A stretch of DNA of 64,000 nt from CAYWWM01 sp965198025. Lineage in GTDB: Bacteria > Acidobacteriota > Terriglobia > 2-12-FULL-54-10. The position numbers and the translations under genes are program-made. The notes beneath the pieces are model-generated. The model was not told the DNA's origin. It was given only the letters and a program-made list of their open reading frames with translations, and made no database searches. Shown here in pieces: positions 36,056-44,697 of this stretch. Numbering within the stretch: position 1 is the first letter of the stretch; each line of letters starts with the position of its first letter. The DNA is taken from contig OZ240237.1 of assembly GCA_965198025.1 (NCBI GenBank), positions 620,001 through 684,000 on the forward strand, given 5' to 3'.

Positions 36056-37513
36056 CTAGCTGATATTTCTCAACACTGCTTCCAATCCTCTGGAATCACG
36101 AACAGTGTCTAGATTGACGCGTGCGACGACTTCGGCAGGAACTCCGCAGCGCGGCGGAAAGGGCGTCGGCGGAGCCGGCTTCGTGAGGTCCAAGATCATC
36201 TTGGTCTCCATCACCTTCTGATGGCGGTCGGCCACCTGCTCATCTCTATGCAGATCATAGCTGTTGGGGAGTAAGTGGCTCCCGAGGGCATAAGGAATAA
36301 TGGCCAGGTCTCGATCCGCCTGAAAGCGCGTGCACATGCACCACAGCACATCCACATCATCAAAGACGTCGACGTCATCGTCGACAATGAACACGTGCTT
36401 AATCAAAGCATCCACCGCAAAGGCGGCGAAGGCGGCCTGCTTGGGCTCACCGTCTCTCGACTTCTTCAACGCGATATAAGCATGGCTCCGACCCATCCCT
36501 GAGACTGGCAGATTGACCATTGTCACCGATGGCACCGCTTGCTTCACGCGCCGGAAGAGGCTCCCCATGCGTGGCAGAGCACCGAGGCAGGTATGTTCGA
36601 GATGAGCATTGAAAACCGTTTGAAAGATTGCATCCCGGCGCATCGTGATCGCCGTAATTTTTATGTAGGGCATGGGACCGACGCCAGTGTAGTAACGCGG
36701 ATATTCACCGAACGGTCCCTCCTGACGCATCGTTTTGACGTCCGTATCGATGATTCCCTCAATCACGAGCTCCGCGCGGGCCGGCACCATTAAGTCGACG
36801 GTCTCGGCAGGCGTCAGCTCTAAAGGCTCGTCCAGCAAGCCTCCACACGCCTCCAACTCGCCGCCGATCCCTGCCAGCTTGGAAACCGCGGCCATCAGAA
36901 AGGCCGGGTGATGACCGATCACAACAGCCACTTCAAGAGGCTTGCCCAATTCCCGCATCCGGCGGAGGATGTAGCTTCCGTGATGTGCGGGATTGCTCAT
37001 GAAGCCGATCTCTCTCGAGTTCTGAACCTCATGCCGGTAAATCCCGGCGTTGATCTTGCCGCTGTCCGGATCGCGCAGCAGGGAGACGCCGGCATCGATG
37101 TAGTAGCCTGAATCGAGCTCATTGTGCCAGACAGCCGGGAGCTTGCCGAGATCGATCTGGTCCCCTTTCCAGATCACTTCTTTTACGGGGGCGCTCTGGC
37201 GACTGACCTCCGCTGGTGGAATGGCCTTGGCTTCCCGCTTGGCATATTCAGGGACCATTGTTTTAACGGTCGCATCGATGCTGAGCGCTAGCCGGTCGTA
37301 GCTCCCGCAAAGATTTATCAGCACCGGGAACTTCGAACCCTTCACGTTGGTGAACAGGACTGCCGGGAATTCGGGATAGCGGGGATCCTTTCTAATCTTT
37401 TCTATGAAGCCGGTAATCTCCCACTTGCGGTCGACCTCTTGTTCGACCACCTTGATGTGGTTGGGACGCTTCTGAAGAAGCTCCTGTAAATAACTTCTCA
37501 AATCCTCTCCCAT
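36056..37513 (-). CDS. UbiD-family decarboxylase (copy 1)
   Basis: A 485-residue prenylated-FMN-dependent (de)carboxylase. Family blocks are LINLCGSYDRLALSI (65-79), NAGIYRHEV (155-163, prFMN and metal contact), EGPFGEYPRYY (265-275, with the catalytic Glu-Arg-Glu region), VFNAHLEHTCLGALPRMGSL and VFIVDDDVDVFDDVDVLW. It should remove or add CO2 on an aromatic or unsaturated acid. A ubiX-type prenyltransferase gene to make prFMN is not in the window. GGAGCT precedes the ATG, and the stop of a small ORF (37519-37521) lies five bases ahead of it. Confidence 0.93.
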   Translation of the reverse strand: MGEDLRSYLQELLQKRPNHIKVVEQEVDRKWEITGFIEKIRKDPRYPEFPAVLFTNVKGSKFPVLINLCGSYDRLALSIDATVKTMVPEYAKREAKAIPPAEVSRQSAPVKEVIWKGDQIDLGKLPAVWHNELDSGYYIDAGVSLLRDPDSGKINAGIYRHEVQNSREIGFMSNPAHHGSYILRRMRELGKPLEVAVVIGHHPAFLMAAVSKLAGIGGELEACGGLLDEPLELTPAETVDLMVPARAELVIEGIIDTDVKTMRQEGPFGEYPRYYTGVGPMPYIKITAITMRRDAIFQTVFNAHLEHTCLGALPRMGSLFRRVKQAVPSVTMVNLPVSGMGRSHAYIALKKSRDGEPKQAAFAAFAVDALIKHVFIVDDDVDVFDDVDVLWCMCTRFQADRDLAIIPYALGSHLLPNSYDLHRDEQVADRHQKVMETKMILDLTKPAPPTPFPPRCGVPAEVVARVNLDTVRDSRGLEAVLRNIS

Positions 37514-38272
37514 AGCTCCTATCTCCTCATTGGAACCGGAATTTTCGATTTTTGCCTTCGAGCGAGCTTACCCAATTCTCCCATGAGATAAACCGGAATT
37601 TCCCGTATGGCCTCCCGACTGCGGCAATTGTACACCCGTTGGCCTGAGTTGGAGCCGCTTGAATCCCATGTCTCCTCTCAGGAGGCAGCACTGCCGCCTC
37701 CAGGTGAAACAATACCGCCGATTCCCACTTTCCCAGGCGGTTGATCCGACACCCCACCGCCCCTCACCTATTCGTTGATCAACTTTGTTGTCCGCAGCCT
37801 CCGCCTATCCGTCAGGCACCGGTAAGGCAGCAATCCTCAGCACCATCGCTCCAAACAAACGTCGCGTCAGATGGCTCTCTGCCAGGAGAAACCAATAGTA
37901 CCGGGCGTGCTTGACCAATCGGCCGCCGGTTTTAACCAGTCGCTGCTGCAAGCTGGTCAAAGACCAGTTTCCGATTCTCTGTGGCAGCACCAGCCGCCGC
38001 CACAGGTTACCCAGATTGTAGGCAATGAGGGTCAACCACAGCCGCACCTCGTTGGATCGGAACCGGTGACAACTGAGCCGCGTCATCTTCACCGCCTGCT
38101 TGCCTTCCTTGATCCACTGCTCGGCAGTGCCCCTCTTGTTATAGAATCGCACCACCGCTCGGCTCGGCAAGGTCAGGTTCGTCACGATGAATCCCACTCG
38201 CGGGAACAACTCCCCCGTATGATGCTCTACCTTCGCAACCACCCGTCGGGCCATCTTCCAACTCTCGGCTTG

Positions 38273-39628
38273 ATTGGATAAGGGCGAAGGCTCCATCGAA
38301 TCCTGCGTAGACTTTGGTTGGTTTGGAGACCGAAGTCCGCGGGAGAAAGGAGCCTTCATGAGGATTGTAGGATGTGATTTTCACCCCAGTTATCAGCAAA
38401 TCGCCGTTCTTGATACAGGGACAGGTGAAGTGGAGGAACGAAGTCTGACCCATGCCAATGGGGAGGCCGAAAGGTTCTACCGCGATTTACTCAGAGGGAC
38501 TTTGGTAGGAATGGAAGCGGTGGGCAACTCGCAGTGGTTCGTTGGGTTGCTGGAGCGGTTGGGCCATGAAGTGTGGATCGGAGACGCGGCGCAGATCCGA
38601 GCCAGCTATGTACGCAAACAGAAGACCGACCGCCGGGATGCAGGACACATCCTGAAGTTGCTGGTGGAGGGTCGATTTCCGCGCATCTGGACACCGAGCA
38701 CACAGATGCGAGATCACCGGCAGTTGCTGATCCACCGGCACAGGCTGGTGCAGTTGCGGACGCGGGTGAAGAATGAGTTGCAACACCTGGCGTTGAACCA
38801 AGGGGTGCAACGGAAGCGGAAGCTGTGGACCGCCCAAGGCCGGGCAGAACTGGAATCCCTGAGCTTGGAACGGTGGGCGTCCCAGCGACGACAGGATCTG
38901 CTGCAGGTATTGGCGATGCTGGAGGAGCAAATCGAGTCGTTGAACCAAGCCGTGGCGCAGGTTGCGGACTCCTATCCCGAAGCTCAGTTGCTGAGGACAC
39001 AACCAGGGGTTGGTCCGGTAACAGCCTTAGCCTTCCTGCTGACCATCGGGGATGTGCGGAGGTTTGCGCGGAGTAAGCAGGTTGCCAGCTACCTCGGCCT
39101 GATTCCGCGAGAACGCTCCTCCGGCGGCAAGCAGCGGATGGGGCGCGATCAGCAAACCGGGCAACCGACTCTTGCGCACGCTGCTGGTCGAGGCGGCGCA
39201 ATCAGCCGTACGGTTTGATCCCGCGTTTCGCAGAGAGTATCTGCACCGCTGCCACCGGAAACATCGTGCAGTCGCCAAGGTGGCTGCGGCACGCAAGTTG
39301 GCGGTACGGCTCTACTGGATGCTACGCACCCAGACGCCGTACTCGAACCTGTTCACAACGAGAGCAACCTGATCTGTACCATGGTCGGCTCTGCCTGACC
39401 GTTGGCTTGAATAGGCGCTCTCGCACCCGGTACAGGCCGGGTGTCCGGATAGAAGAATCATGGCCGTAATTAATGGCCGTATCGATGGCTGGTGGAACTC
39501 GTTCCACCCATTGTGATTCCAGGATGTCCCGCATGCGGCCTCGGTCTCCAAACCCCTGGCACGTGCGGGCTGCCCAGCGCAGCTCTCAGGCACTCTTTTG
39601 CCTTGACATCGCCTTCGTCCTTATCGAT
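38273..39628 (+). mobile_element. IS110-family element of IS1111 type, nested in IS1380 copy C
   Basis: The left end ATTGGATAAGGGCGAAGGC and the right end (reverse complement) ATCGATAAGGACGAAGGCG form imperfect inverted repeats, which IS1111-group members have and typical IS110 members lack. The host sequence CTTGGTAC is split without a target duplication, as expected for this family. About 255 bases of non-coding sequence follow the transposase (39373-39628), the location of the bridge RNA in IS1111-group elements. Confidence 0.78.
38358..39372 (+). pseudogene. IS110/IS1111-type transposase with a late frameshift
   Basis: The ATG at 38358 (MRIVGCDFHPSYQQIAVLDT) follows AAAGGAG. DEDD blocks are GCDFHPS, GMEAVGNSQWF and KQKTDRRDAGHILKLL. 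The C-terminal Tnp_20 region has TQPGVGPVTALAFLLTIGDV and VASYLGLIPRERSSGGKQRM. Near 39141 an extra base shifts the frame; the true continuation (ISKPGNRLLRTLLVEAAQSA, ... LYWMLRTQTPYSN) ends at 39372. The shift falls just after the serine block, so it probably inactivates the enzyme unless it is an assembly error. Confidence 0.85.
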
Positions 39629-40754
39629 GGTACAGAAAGCCCTTGTACTCCACCAACGGTTTCTTGCCGGGCCTTCCCACCGGACGTTTCAGCAACTCCT
39701 CAATGTCCTGCTGCAGAATGTCGTTGGCCGGTATGCGGATGGCGTACCTCACGCTCCGCTCTTCCAACGTTTCGTAGACCTCCGGCTTGGCGAAGGCCGC
39801 GTCAGCCCGAAACGCGACTTCTTTCCCCATCAACTGCTGGCGTTCGATCTCCGGTAGCAAAAACTCTTCCCATCCCTCCGCACTGTGAACGTTGCCCGGA
39901 CGGAGCTTGGCCGCCAGACAGTCGCCGTCTCGATTGAACAACAGCAGCGGGTGATAGCAGGTGGACTCGAAGTGCCCATTATAGGCGCTCTGTTCCTGCT
40001 CACCGTAGACCGGGATCTCAGTCGAGTCCATGTCCAGCACGGTTCGGTACGGCGAACCCAACGCTTCTGCCCTGCCGATCAGTTCCCGGTTCAGCCTTGC
40101 CAGCCTTGCGAAGTTCTCCTCCTCAGCCAGCAACTCCGTCTCAAAGGTTTGCAACCGGGATGGCAGTGCTGCCCCTCGATCCCAATTCTTCTCTGAACCG
40201 ATTAGCCGGAAGGTCGGATCTTGGGAGAGCTGCTCGGCATCGTTCACATCCTCGTATCCAGCCAAGCGACTGTACACGGACTGCCGTAGCAGGTCCGCGA
40301 GAGGTAACCGTGTGTTCTTCCCCCGAAGATCGGCTAGGTGCTGCTTGATGAGTTCACCGAATCCCAAGCGTTCGTCCAACTCCCGCACCAGAATCAGTCC
40401 ACCGTTGGAAGTCACCCGCGATCCCTGAAACGCGACCCGCAAAAACCTGTTGAACGACAGTTGAAATGACTGTTTTCCGCTCTCACCCACTGGGTTTACA
40501 CCTCCGGAAAGCAATGCCGATGCTCGAACCCGCATCAATATTGATGGTGGAGGTTAGTCGAGGGTTGCTTCTACGATTTCAAACTGGAAATGCGGGATAA
40601 ATACTGCAGTCGGAGTACTGGTTTTCGATGAGGGTATCCAGAAACTGGCCGCTTTTGCCGTTGTAATGCAATCGGTCTTCGTCCCGCAAGGTACAGCCGC
40701 AGCCCATGAAGCCAATTACGAAGCGCAGCGGCCCGCATCGCAAGACTCGAGCGC

Positions 40755-42176
40755 CTACCACAGACGACCGTCGCCCGTTGGCGAGTATGGTTGGATCGTT
40801 CTCAGATCTACGGCATCGACCATCCGCCTCGGAGCTTTAGCCAAAGCAGGAAACTCTAATGGTGGCAAGGGCTTGGTGGCGTCGAAGATGAGTTTCGTTT
40901 CCATGTTGCCCTTTTCCATGCGGTTCAAACCGTATGCGGTGGGGTTCAGGTGTGAACCAAGCGTATTCGGAATAATAACCAAGTCCCGGTCCGCTTGGAA
41001 GCGCATAGCCAGAGCCCAGAGCACATCGGGTTCATCAAAAACGTCAATGTCATCGTCCACAACAATAGCGTGCTTAATCGCGGATTCGGTAACAAAGGCA
41101 GCCATAGCCGCTTGCTTGGGTTCTCCCTCAACCCTCTTCTTCAGCGAAATGTACACATGGGAACGTCCCATGGCGGAAAGAGGGAGATTCACTGCCGTTA
41201 CGCTGGGCACAGAATCCCGAACGCGCCGGTACAAGCTTCCGAGACGAGGTACAGCTCCAAGAATGTGGTGCTCGGGGTGGGCGTTAAAGATCGTCTGGTA
41301 TACGGGGTCTTTTCGCATTGTGATGGCGGTGACTTCCATAAACGGCTGGTCACCTTCCTTGTAGTAGTACCTAGGCCACTCGCCGTACGGCCCTTCAAAC
41401 TGCCGTTTGTTCGGCGGAATAAAGCCCTCGATAATGATTTCGGCTCCTGCTGGAACCATCATGTCAATCGTTTCGGCAGGTACCATCTCCAGGCCCTCCC
41501 CCAGGTATGCACCTGTCACTTCGAGTTCCTTCCCTACGCCTGGAATTTTCGCTACCGCCGCCACCAGTAGTGCCGGATGATGCCCCACCACGAGATAACA
41601 AGGCGTCGGCTCGTTATGGTCTTCATACTCGGCTCTCACGTAATTGCCATGATTGGCTGCGTTAATCATTACTCCGAGCTGATGCTTCCCCTGCTTCTGG
41701 TGGCGATAGATGCCAGCGTTATACTGGCCGGTCCCTCGCTCTTTCATCACGAGTGGTGCCGCATCTATGTAGCGCCCAGCATCGAATTCGTTGTGCTGAA
41801 TGATAGGCAAAAGGTCGAGATCAGCGTCTTTGCCCTTTAAGATAACTTCCTTCACTGGCGCTTTGGATTTACTCACTTCTTTCAAGGGCAACGGCTTCAT
41901 CTCCCGCGCGGCAAGCACCTTCACCACTTCTTGAATGGAGTCGGACCCTAGTGCCAATGCCATCCTGTCGTAAGAGGCGCCAAGATTGATGATGAGTGGG
42001 AATTCCGATCCCTGGATCTTCTTACAGTACAGCAAAGGATACTTCCCTTCCTTCTCGAGCTTTTCGACAATCGCGGTCGGCCCGCAACGCCAGGGAAGTT
42101 CTTCCTTGACTGTCACAATGTCTTCCGGTCTTTTTTTTACCAGCCATTCCAAATAGCTTCTGAGATCTTGTGCCAT
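40755..42176 (-). CDS. UbiD-family decarboxylase (copy 2)
   Basis: A 473-residue paralogue of the downstream ubiD gene. It has LIINLGASYDRMALAL (61-76), NAGIYRH (153-159), EGPYGEWPRYY (261-271), IFNAHPEHHILGAVPRLGSL and AIVVDDDIDVFDEPDVLWAL. The two proteins are clearly related but far from identical, which suggests different substrates or a two-part enzyme. GGGGATT and a short AT-rich leader precede the ATG. It is the first gene of the set that continues, across the IS1380 insertion, with ubiD copy 1, the Nramp-like transporter and the amidohydrolase. Confidence 0.93.
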   Translation of the reverse strand: MAQDLRSYLEWLVKKRPEDIVTVKEELPWRCGPTAIVEKLEKEGKYPLLYCKKIQGSEFPLIINLGASYDRMALALGSDSIQEVVKVLAAREMKPLPLKEVSKSKAPVKEVILKGKDADLDLLPIIQHNEFDAGRYIDAAPLVMKERGTGQYNAGIYRHQKQGKHQLGVMINAANHGNYVRAEYEDHNEPTPCYLVVGHHPALLVAAVAKIPGVGKELEVTGAYLGEGLEMVPAETIDMMVPAGAEIIIEGFIPPNKRQFEGPYGEWPRYYYKEGDQPFMEVTAITMRKDPVYQTIFNAHPEHHILGAVPRLGSLYRRVRDSVPSVTAVNLPLSAMGRSHVYISLKKRVEGEPKQAAMAAFVTESAIKHAIVVDDDIDVFDEPDVLWALAMRFQADRDLVIIPNTLGSHLNPTAYGLNRMEKGNMETKLIFDATKPLPPLEFPALAKAPRRMVDAVDLRTIQPYSPTGDGRLW

Positions 42177-42238
42177 TTGAATCCCCCTCTTTTTTAATTA
42201 TTATCTGGCAGCCCGTTTTCCCGTAGGCTCCGGCATGG

Positions 42239-42655
42239 CTTAGGTCAGTTCGAAGAAGCAGGCCATTTCCGCCTTTGCCAACGATCCAAGCAGGTATTGA
42301 AGTGTTCCGCGAGAATCCAATCCGGCTTCAACTCGAAGACTTGTTGAGCGGTCCAGAGCCTCTTACGCTTTTGGGTCGTCGAGCGTGAGCTCGTCCTTCC
42401 AACGTTGTCATGATCCGCGGCCCGGATGCGCTTCACCACGTGTATAGAGTCCGTCTGTGGATTTCCCAGACCATCGAGCCAAACTTTGTCCTGCGGCCAA
42501 TCGTGTCAACAACCAGGGTGTCTCCGTCCCACCGGCCAATCGAGTACCACATATCTGGGCAGATCCTGGGCCTCCGGGAATGGCCTCTCCCATTCGTCCA
42601 GATGTGGCGAACAAAGCGACCTCACTCGAAGAGCATGAGCACCCATCACTGCTGT
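42239..42655 (-). pseudogene. Decayed member of the GRWDGDTL secreted family
   Basis: Pieces in different frames read SIGRWDGDTLVVDTIG, KVWLDGLGNPQTDSIHVVKR, DDPKA and TAQQVFELKPDWILAEHFNT, C-x-D-R-W. These align in order with the proteins at 13551, 14464 and 49425. Several frameshifts and a stop break it, and the 5' part is lost at the junction with the chimeric transposase element (about 42660). Confidence 0.8.
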
Positions 42656-42782
42656 CCGGTTAACGCTCGGCACACAGGGTACAACCAATTGATATAGTGA
42701 GCCTTATTGCTCGTTTTTTCTTGCCGCGATTTGAACACGAATTTGCTGGAAACGCCGGTTTGGAGACGGTCCACAATGGGGC

Positions 42783-44129
42783 ATGAATTCTGGCCGCACC
42801 GTGTTCTCCCAATTGATTGGCTTCCTTCCCGATCGAGAATTTCGTCGTTGTGTCCACCGGTACCATGGCGACCGCCGTCTTCGGGAGTTCTCCTGTTGGG
42901 ATCAGTATCTGACGATGGCTTTCGCTCAACTGACCTACCGCGAGAGTTTGCGGGACATCGAAGCCTGTCTCCGTTCGCTGCACGGCAAACTTTACCATCT
43001 GGGGTTCCGCAGTCGGGTCGCCCGCTCGACGCTGGCCGACGCCAACGAGTCGCGCGACTGGCGCATCTTTGTCGACTTCGCTCAAGTGTTGATCGGCATC
43101 GCCCGGCCCTTGTACGCGCACGATCCCCTCGGCGTCGATCTGGATCAGAGTCTCTATGCGCTGGACTCCACCACCATCGACCTCTGTCTCTCGCTGTTTC
43201 CCTGGGCGAGATTCCGCCAGCACAAGAGCGCTGTCAAACTGCACACGTTGCTGGATCTGCGCGGCAACATCCCCACGTTTCTCCACGTCACCGAAGGGGC
43301 GATGCACGATGTCAACCTCCTCGACGAGTTGCTCCCCGAAGCCGGCGCCTTCTACGTGATGGATCGCGCCTACCTCGACTTCGAGCGCTTCTTCCTGTTC
43401 ACCCTCTGCAGCGGCGGGCGTCTGCTCCGGGAGCTCAGCCGCAGCTATCTGACCCTGGTGCAAGACACCACGCGCGTGATGAATCGGCTGGAGGCCATCT
43501 ACCGCAGCCGCGGTCTCCGCGCGAGCGGCCGGCGCGTCTATTCGCTCCGCTCCCGCGCCGAGTACCTGGAACAACTGACCGAACGAGGCGCGCGGCACCG
43601 CGCCCGGCTGCTCTACCAGCAACTCAACGGCCTGCTCACCCTGCGCCGGGAGGCGCGTCAGGCGCTGCTGGCGGAGAATCGCAAACACCCGGCCCATCGG
43701 GTTCTGCTCAGCATTCCGGGCTTGGGGCCGATCCGGGTAGCCCTGCTGCTGGCCCGGATCCACACGCCCCACCGCTTTCGCACGAAGCGCCAACTGTGGG
43801 CCTACGCCGGCCTGGGCCTGGTTACGCACTCCAGCGCCGATTATCACGTGGTGGACGGCCGGCTGGAAAGAACCCGCCAGGCGATCGCGGTGCGGGGGGT
43901 GAACTGGAATCACAATCATGCTCTGAAAGAAATCTTCAAGAGTGCGGCGCTGCGCGCCAGCCGCCTGCCCGGTCCCTGGAGGGAGTTCTTCACCTCGCGG
44001 GTCGCCCAGGGCATGCGACCGGAACTGGCTCGCCTCACCCTGGCGCGCAAACTCGCCGCCCTCACCTTGAATCTTTGGAAGAAAGGAGAACGCTACGACA
44101 TCCAGAAACTGAGCGCGCCAGCAGCGTAA
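42783..44129 (+). CDS. Chimeric transposase ORF: IS4-type N-terminus fused to IS110-type C-terminus
   Basis: A single 448-codon frame. Residues 1 to about 210 are IS4-type: FSQLIGFLPDREFRRCVHRY, FSCWDQYLTMAFAQLTYRES, ALDSTTIDLCLSLFPW with Asp128 and FYVMDRAYLDFERF with Asp194. From about residue 213 it changes to the C-terminal half of an IS110-type recombinase: LLRELSRSYLTLVQDTTRVM, LLSIPGLGPIRVALLLARI (309-327) and LWAYAGLGLVTHSSADYHVV. The IS4 catalytic Glu block (Y-x2-R-x3-E) and the IS110 DEDD domain are both absent. The junction lies at about 43416-43425. Most likely an IS110 fragment landed in frame in an IS4. Activity is unlikely, but the frame has no stop. Confidence 0.8.
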   Translation: MNSGRTVFSQLIGFLPDREFRRCVHRYHGDRRLREFSCWDQYLTMAFAQLTYRESLRDIEACLRSLHGKLYHLGFRSRVARSTLADANESRDWRIFVDFAQVLIGIARPLYAHDPLGVDLDQSLYALDSTTIDLCLSLFPWARFRQHKSAVKLHTLLDLRGNIPTFLHVTEGAMHDVNLLDELLPEAGAFYVMDRAYLDFERFFLFTLCSGGRLLRELSRSYLTLVQDTTRVMNRLEAIYRSRGLRASGRRVYSLRSRAEYLEQLTERGARHRARLLYQQLNGLLTLRREARQALLAENRKHPAHRVLLSIPGLGPIRVALLLARIHTPHRFRTKRQLWAYAGLGLVTHSSADYHVVDGRLERTRQAIAVRGVNWNHNHALKEIFKSAALRASRLPGPWREFFTSRVAQGMRPELARLTLARKLAALTLNLWKKGERYDIQKLSAPAA

Positions 44130-44697
44130 CCGTCTCGGGACGATGCCCCCGGCCTCTCCCGGTCTTCTTCGCCGGGCCGTGGTCCACACCTTCCCGAGAC
44201 GCCGGGTTCGAGGGAGAGTCTCCAGGAACTCGCTAGGCTCGCTCCCGCTCCGGCGGGCGAGTCTCTGTTTCAACTCTAGGCCCCCTCGGAGAACCCCAAA
44301 AAGCGGTAGGCCTCGAGTCTCCGATAGAGCCATGGTTCCCCTTTCCGAACCGTTGCGGCTTGCGTCGCGTCAGGAAGTCCGGATGCCGTCACAGTTCGTT
44401 CATGAAGATTCCTAACAGGGTGCCGTTGTGCATCGCACTGAACCAACAATCACAGGGGCTGGATGCCGAGAGAAGAAACCGGCTCCCGAGTCCAGGGAGA
44501 AGAATTTCTCTTGACATCCCCTTTCATAGAACAAGCTCCCTAAAGGATCGCCCGCATGACAGGATTTTGGATAGCATGTTGTCCTTGGAAACACCCGTTT
44601 CACTTTCACTTCCGGGTCCACCTTTCCGTTTCGGCTGGAAGCGCCTGTGGCTTAAAGGGTGTGTCTGCGACTATTTCTAAAACGCAACATGACCCCC
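44130..44697. other. Non-coding region after the chimeric transposase
   Basis: No convincing gene is present on either strand. The first part probably represents the right flank of the IS110-type fragment, and the last 200 bases are AT-richer spacer leading to the propeller gene's 3' end. Confidence 0.45.

Larger units (their letters stand above)
37805..40490 (-). pseudogene. IS1380 transposase (copy C), split by the IS110/IS1111-type element
   Basis: The 5' half (GTG 40490, VGESGKQSFQLSFNRFLRVA) holds DMDSTEIPVYGEQEQSAYNG and RADAAFAKPEVYE and runs to VEYKGFLY at 39629. The 3' half resumes at 38272 with QAESWKMARRVVAKVEHH and NKRGTAEQWIKEGKQ and ends at 37805 (LPVPDG). Joining the two across the inner element restores a continuous frame of about 443 codons, so the nested insertion is the only lesion seen. 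Confidence 0.88.
37593..40596 (-). mobile_element. IS1380 copy C, interrupted by an IS110/IS1111-type element
   Basis: The left end (minus strand) CCCGCATTTCCAG begins at 40596 and the right end GGAAATTCCGG is at 37593. Their inverted repeat matches at 9 of 11 positions. The target duplication ATAAA is present at 40597-40601 and 37588-37592. These clean borders define the family ends used for the other copies. The inner element occupies 38273-39628. Confidence 0.88.
37519..40761 (-). pseudogene. 77-codon ORF between the two ubiD genes, split by IS1380 copy C
   Basis: The 5' part (GTG 40761, overlapping the end of the upstream ubiD) reads FVIGFMGCGCTLRDEDRLHY, NGKSGQFLDTLIENQYSDCS, IY and stops at the IS1380 end at 40597. 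Removing IS1380 copy C and one TTTAT duplication continues the same frame as LMGELGKLARRQKSKIPVPM, RR and TAG at 37519-37521, five bases before the next ubiD ATG. The restored ORF fills the gap between the two genes almost exactly. Its size recalls small subunits such as BsdD/VdcD of hydroxyarylic acid decarboxylases, but I see no sequence similarity to them. Function is unknown. Confidence 0.6.

Noticed and set aside
42660..44333. 557-codon minus-strand frame opposite the chimeric transposase
   Set aside because: It mirrors the coding plus strand and has the composition of an antisense shadow (many Gln, Arg, Ala).
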